In this document: positions 61,861-64,000 of the stretch, piece after piece
Layout: the number at the start of each line of letters is the position of its first letter
Numbering within the stretch: the first letter of the stretch is position 1
Assembly (NCBI RefSeq): GCF_003390865.1
Contig: NZ_QMEJ01000001.1
Span: 310,001 to 374,000, forward strand
Length of the DNA: 64,000 nt
Reading direction: 5' to 3'
Origin: Tropicimonas sp. IMCC34011
GTDB taxonomy: Bacteria > Pseudomonadota > Alphaproteobacteria > Rhodobacterales > Rhodobacteraceae
Translations under genes and position numbers: made by a program
Notes under the pieces: model-generated
What the model was told of the DNA's origin: nothing
Seen by the model: the letters and a program-made list of their open reading frames with translations, nothing else
Database searches by the model: none

Positions 61861-62816
61861 CGAGAACCACCGTCGAGAGCGAATCCAAGACGGTCACGAT
61901 CGGCTTCGAGGAGCCGTTCTGCGTGATCGGTGAGCGGATCAACCCCACGGGGCGCAAGAAGCTCGCGGCCGAACTCGAGGCGGGTGATTTTTCCACCGTC
62001 GAGCGCGACGCCATCGAGCAGGCCGCGTGCGGCGCGATGGTTCTCGATGTGAACGCGGGGGTCGTCTACAACTCCAATCCCAACCCGAACGAGACCGAAC
62101 CGCCCCTCATGCGCCGGATGATCGAACTGGTGCAGGGCCTCGTCGACACGCCGCTCTGCATCGACAGCTCGGTGCCCGGGGCGCTCGAAGCCGGCCTTGA
62201 GGTTGCCAAGGGCCGCCCGCTCGTGAACTCGGTGACAGGCGAGGAGGATCGCCTCGAACTCGTCCTGCCGCTGGTGAAGAAGTACAACGTGCCCGTCGTC
62301 GCGATCTCCAACGACGATACCGGGATCAGCGAAGATCCCGATGTGCGGTTCGCGGTCGCCAAGAAGATCGTCGAGCGCGCCTCGGATTTCGGCATTCCGG
62401 CCGCCGACATCGTGGTCGATCCGCTGCTGATGCCGGTCGGCGCCATGGCGACCGCGGGACGGCAGGTCTTCACACTGGTGAGACGTTTGAAGGAAGAGCT
62501 CGGCGTCAACACGACCTGCGGCGCCTCCAACGTCTCGTTCGGCTTGCCAAATCGGCACGGTATCAACGCGGCCTTCCTCCCAATGGCCATCGCTTCTGGC
62601 ATGACCAGCGCGATCATGAACCCCGTCCGTCCCGGCGAGATGGAAGCGATCCGCGCGGCGAACTTCCTGATGAACCACGATGCGAACGGCGCCACCTGGA
62701 TCGGCTTCTCCCGCGTGCTCGATGGCTTGAAGGAAGGCGCAAGCTTTGCCGAAGCGTCCAAGGCGGCGCAGGATGCCGGCGGCGGCCGCGGAGGCCGGAG
62801 ACGCCGGCGGGGTTAA
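61857..62816 (+). CDS. Methyltetrahydrofolate:corrinoid methyltransferase (pterin-binding)
   Basis: A 319-residue TIM-barrel pterin-binding protein, the family of AcsE/MtgA and of the folate domain of MetH. Motifs are VIGERINPTGRKKLA, VLDVNAGV, PLCIDSSVPGALEAGL, NSVTGEEDRL and GASNVSFGLPNRHGINAAFL. It moves the methyl group of methyl-THF to a cobalamin on a separate protein, which is not in this window. The C-terminus is a short glycine/arginine-rich tail. With the MetF-like gene and RACo it suggests a split cobalamin methyl-transfer pathway. Confidence 0.9.
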   Translation: MTRTTVESESKTVTIGFEEPFCVIGERINPTGRKKLAAELEAGDFSTVERDAIEQAACGAMVLDVNAGVVYNSNPNPNETEPPLMRRMIELVQGLVDTPLCIDSSVPGALEAGLEVAKGRPLVNSVTGEEDRLELVLPLVKKYNVPVVAISNDDTGISEDPDVRFAVAKKIVERASDFGIPAADIVVDPLLMPVGAMATAGRQVFTLVRRLKEELGVNTTCGASNVSFGLPNRHGINAAFLPMAIASGMTSAIMNPVRPGEMEAIRAANFLMNHDANGATWIGFSRVLDGLKEGASFAEASKAAQDAGGGRGGRRRRRG

Positions 62817-62851
62817 CACAATGTTTGCCTGCGGGTCGCATAACAAGGCGC

Positions 62852-63088
62852 ATGCAACATGCCGCCTTCCCCATCCGCCTCAATCCCGATCACTGGATCG
62901 ACGCCATATTTTCTGCCCGGGCAGCGAGAACGGGCGGGATCGTCCGACGCGCCGTCCCGTGGGTGCACAGGGAAATCGGGCGCGACCGTTTCGTCGAGGA
63001 GGTTCGCAGGCGGGGATTTCATCTCGTGCGGTGCGGCAGTCAGTACGTGGTGATCTGCTCGAAGGACGGGCTGAAGATCATCTGCTAG
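62852..63088 (+). CDS. Small basic protein of unknown function
   Basis: A 78-residue protein from ATG 62852 (MQHAAFPIRLNPDHWIDAIF), with AAGG upstream; a start at 62825 is less likely. It contains RAARTGGIVRRAVPWVHREIGRD, then EEVRRRGFHLVRCG and VICSKDGLKIIC. Two or three cysteines lie in the last 30 residues. Small proteins of this look occur near methyl-transfer genes in Rhodobacterales, as far as I recall, sometimes under misleading names. Function unknown. Confidence 0.6.
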   Translation: MQHAAFPIRLNPDHWIDAIFSARAARTGGIVRRAVPWVHREIGRDRFVEEVRRRGFHLVRCGSQYVVICSKDGLKIIC

Positions 63089-63090
63089 AA

Positions 63091-63137
63091 ACGAATTTTC
63101 AACGAAAATTCGGTACGAAATTTCGCAGAAATTTCGT
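63091..63137. promoter_or_regulatory. AT-rich tandem palindromes between the 78-residue gene and RACo gene
   Basis: Palindrome 1: GAATTTTC (63093-63100), 3 bases, GAAAATTC (63104-63111). Palindrome 2: ACGAAATTTC (63115-63124), 3 bases, GAAATTTCGT (63128-63137), followed by TTTAATG. The second can serve as a terminator for the upstream gene, since TTTT follows the stem. The pair of similar sites could also be an operator. Confidence 0.55.
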
Positions 63138-63269
63138 TTTAATGAAGCGGCTTGCGGCTTACTTCAGACCCCGGCTGCAGCTCCCTTGGCCCGGGACCTC
63201 CTTAGGTTCCTGGTCGTTGCCGAATCCTCAGGCGCAACGGCCCGGGTCCGGTCCGGGGAAGGTAGTGTC

Positions 63270-64000
63270 ATGACCGATGATCCCCTCGTCATCTTCACGC
63301 CGTCCGGACGTCGCGGCCGGGTCGCGCCCGGAACGACAGTCCTACAGGCGGCTCGGGCGCTCGGCGTCGATCTCGATTCCGTCTGCGGAGGGCGCGGGAT
63401 ATGTTCGAAGTGCCAGGTCGCTCCGGCCGTCGGGTCCTTCCCCAAGCATGGCGTGACCACCGGTCCCGAGGCGCTATCGGAGTGGAACGCGGTCGAGGCG
63501 CGCTATGAGGAGAAGCGCGGCCTGAAGCCGGGCCGACGCCTCGGCTGCCAGGCCCGGATCCTGGCGGATGCGCTGCTCGACGTGCCGCCCGAGAGCCAGG
63601 TTCACAAGCAGGTGGTCCGCAAGGATGCCGCACATCGCCTGATCGACATGGACCCGGCCGTCCGGCTCTATCTCGTCGAGGTCGACGAGGCGGACATGCA
63701 CGAGCCCCGCGGCGACCTTCAACGGCTGCAGGAGGCGCTTCGAATGGCCTGGGGGGTCGAGAACGCCTCGATGCCCCTGCCCGTTCTCGCCCGTCTCCAG
63801 AGCGTTCTGCGCAAGGAAAGCGGGCAGATCACCTGCCTCGTTCATCAAGGCGCCTCGGGCGCGACGGCTACCATCCTCGACATCTGGCCGGGCTATGCCG
63901 AACCGCGGCTCCTCGGCCTCGCGGTCGATCTTGGGTCTACAACCATCGCAGGCCATCTCTGCGACCTCGTGACCGGAGAGGTCGTCGCGTCCGCCGGGGT
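63270..64000 (+). CDS. RACo-type corrinoid activation/ASKHA protein with 2Fe-2S ferredoxin domain, partial
   Basis: ATP-dependent reductive activator of corrinoid methyltransferase proteins; the first 243 residues are visible and the gene continues past the edge. ATG 63270 has GGGGAAGG upstream. The ferredoxin domain has C39, C45 and C48 (CGGRGICSKC) and C93 (RLGCQA), the plant-type 2Fe-2S set. The ASKHA domain begins GLAVDLGSTTIAGHL at about residue 220. Family members keep cobalamin in the Co(I) state for methyl-transfer enzymes, which fits the methyltransferase 450 bp upstream. Confidence 0.9.
   Translation, partial: MTDDPLVIFTPSGRRGRVAPGTTVLQAARALGVDLDSVCGGRGICSKCQVAPAVGSFPKHGVTTGPEALSEWNAVEARYEEKRGLKPGRRLGCQARILADALLDVPPESQVHKQVVRKDAAHRLIDMDPAVRLYLVEVDEADMHEPRGDLQRLQEALRMAWGVENASMPLPVLARLQSVLRKESGQITCLVHQGASGATATILDIWPGYAEPRLLGLAVDLGSTTIAGHLCDLVTGEVVASAG

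Noticed and set aside
63138-63269. A cobalamin or SAM riboswitch before the RACo gene
   Set aside because: The context made it attractive, but I could not find the conserved core elements of cobalamin, SAM-II or SAM/SAH riboswitches. A covariance search would be decisive.

Overview
The window is dense, GC-rich bacterial chromosome with short intergenic gaps and many ATGA or TGATG start/stop overlaps. Gene content points to an alphaproteobacterium of the Rhodobacterales (Rhodobacter/Roseobacter type). The markers are a sqdBDC sulfolipid operon in the Rhodobacter order, olsBA ornithine-lipid genes, the CtrA-pathway phosphotransferase chpT beside a DUF3553 protein, a class II DAHP synthase, a CcdA/ScsB-type DsbD, and a cobalamin methyltransferase/RACo cluster. 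I see no rRNA, tRNA, CRISPR array, phage or insertion sequence. It reads as core chromosome, not an island.

Layout. 1-9 kb: end of a DUF21 membrane protein, lipA, sqdBDC, a DsbD-like reductase, an L,D-transpeptidase and an isolated cheB-cheD pair. 9-15 kb: olsBA, DUF3553, chpT, trmJ, ctaA and an M32 carboxypeptidase. 15-22 kb: a branched-chain amino-acid type ABC operon (livK-livG-livF, three small secreted cysteine proteins, livH-livM, all on the minus strand). 22-26 kb: a small secreted protein, a GlxA-type regulator, class II DAHP synthase and a PAS protein. 26-35 kb: gmk, a gamma-carbonic-anhydrase-like protein, phoR, then pstSCAB-phoU-phoB. 35-41 kb: a TSUP exporter, tsf-rpsB, a DUF502 protein, patatin and bdhA. 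41-47 kb: a probable sRNA gene, an orphan peptide-binding protein, a CsbD-like protein, a FrnE-like oxidoreductase, an MFS exporter and an LpxL-type acyltransferase. 47-53 kb: oppABCDF. 53-57 kb: an RND pump with its adaptor. 57-64 kb: a small membrane protein, rlmE, a Ppx/GppA phosphatase, then a one-carbon/cobalamin cluster running off the right edge.

How the parts connect. The best-supported theme is phosphate economy. The pst-pho locus carries three tandem Pho-box repeats before pstS. A similar three-repeat array lies before sqdB, so the sulfolipid operon is a predicted PhoB target in the same window. The olsBA operon, another phosphorus-free lipid pathway, instead has a perfect CtrA-type site (TTAA-N7-TTAAC) upstream. 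The last 4 kb combine a MetF-like reductase, a methyl-THF:corrinoid methyltransferase and a RACo-type reactivator, which suggests a split cobalamin-dependent methyl-transfer system such as a multi-protein methionine synthase.

Most novel items: a ~76-nt sRNA gene with its own promoter and an intrinsic terminator; three diverged secreted Cys proteins inside the liv locus; a leaderless small membrane-protein gene; and several unexplained palindromic leader or operator regions. All functions are inferred from reading the sequence; no database search was run.
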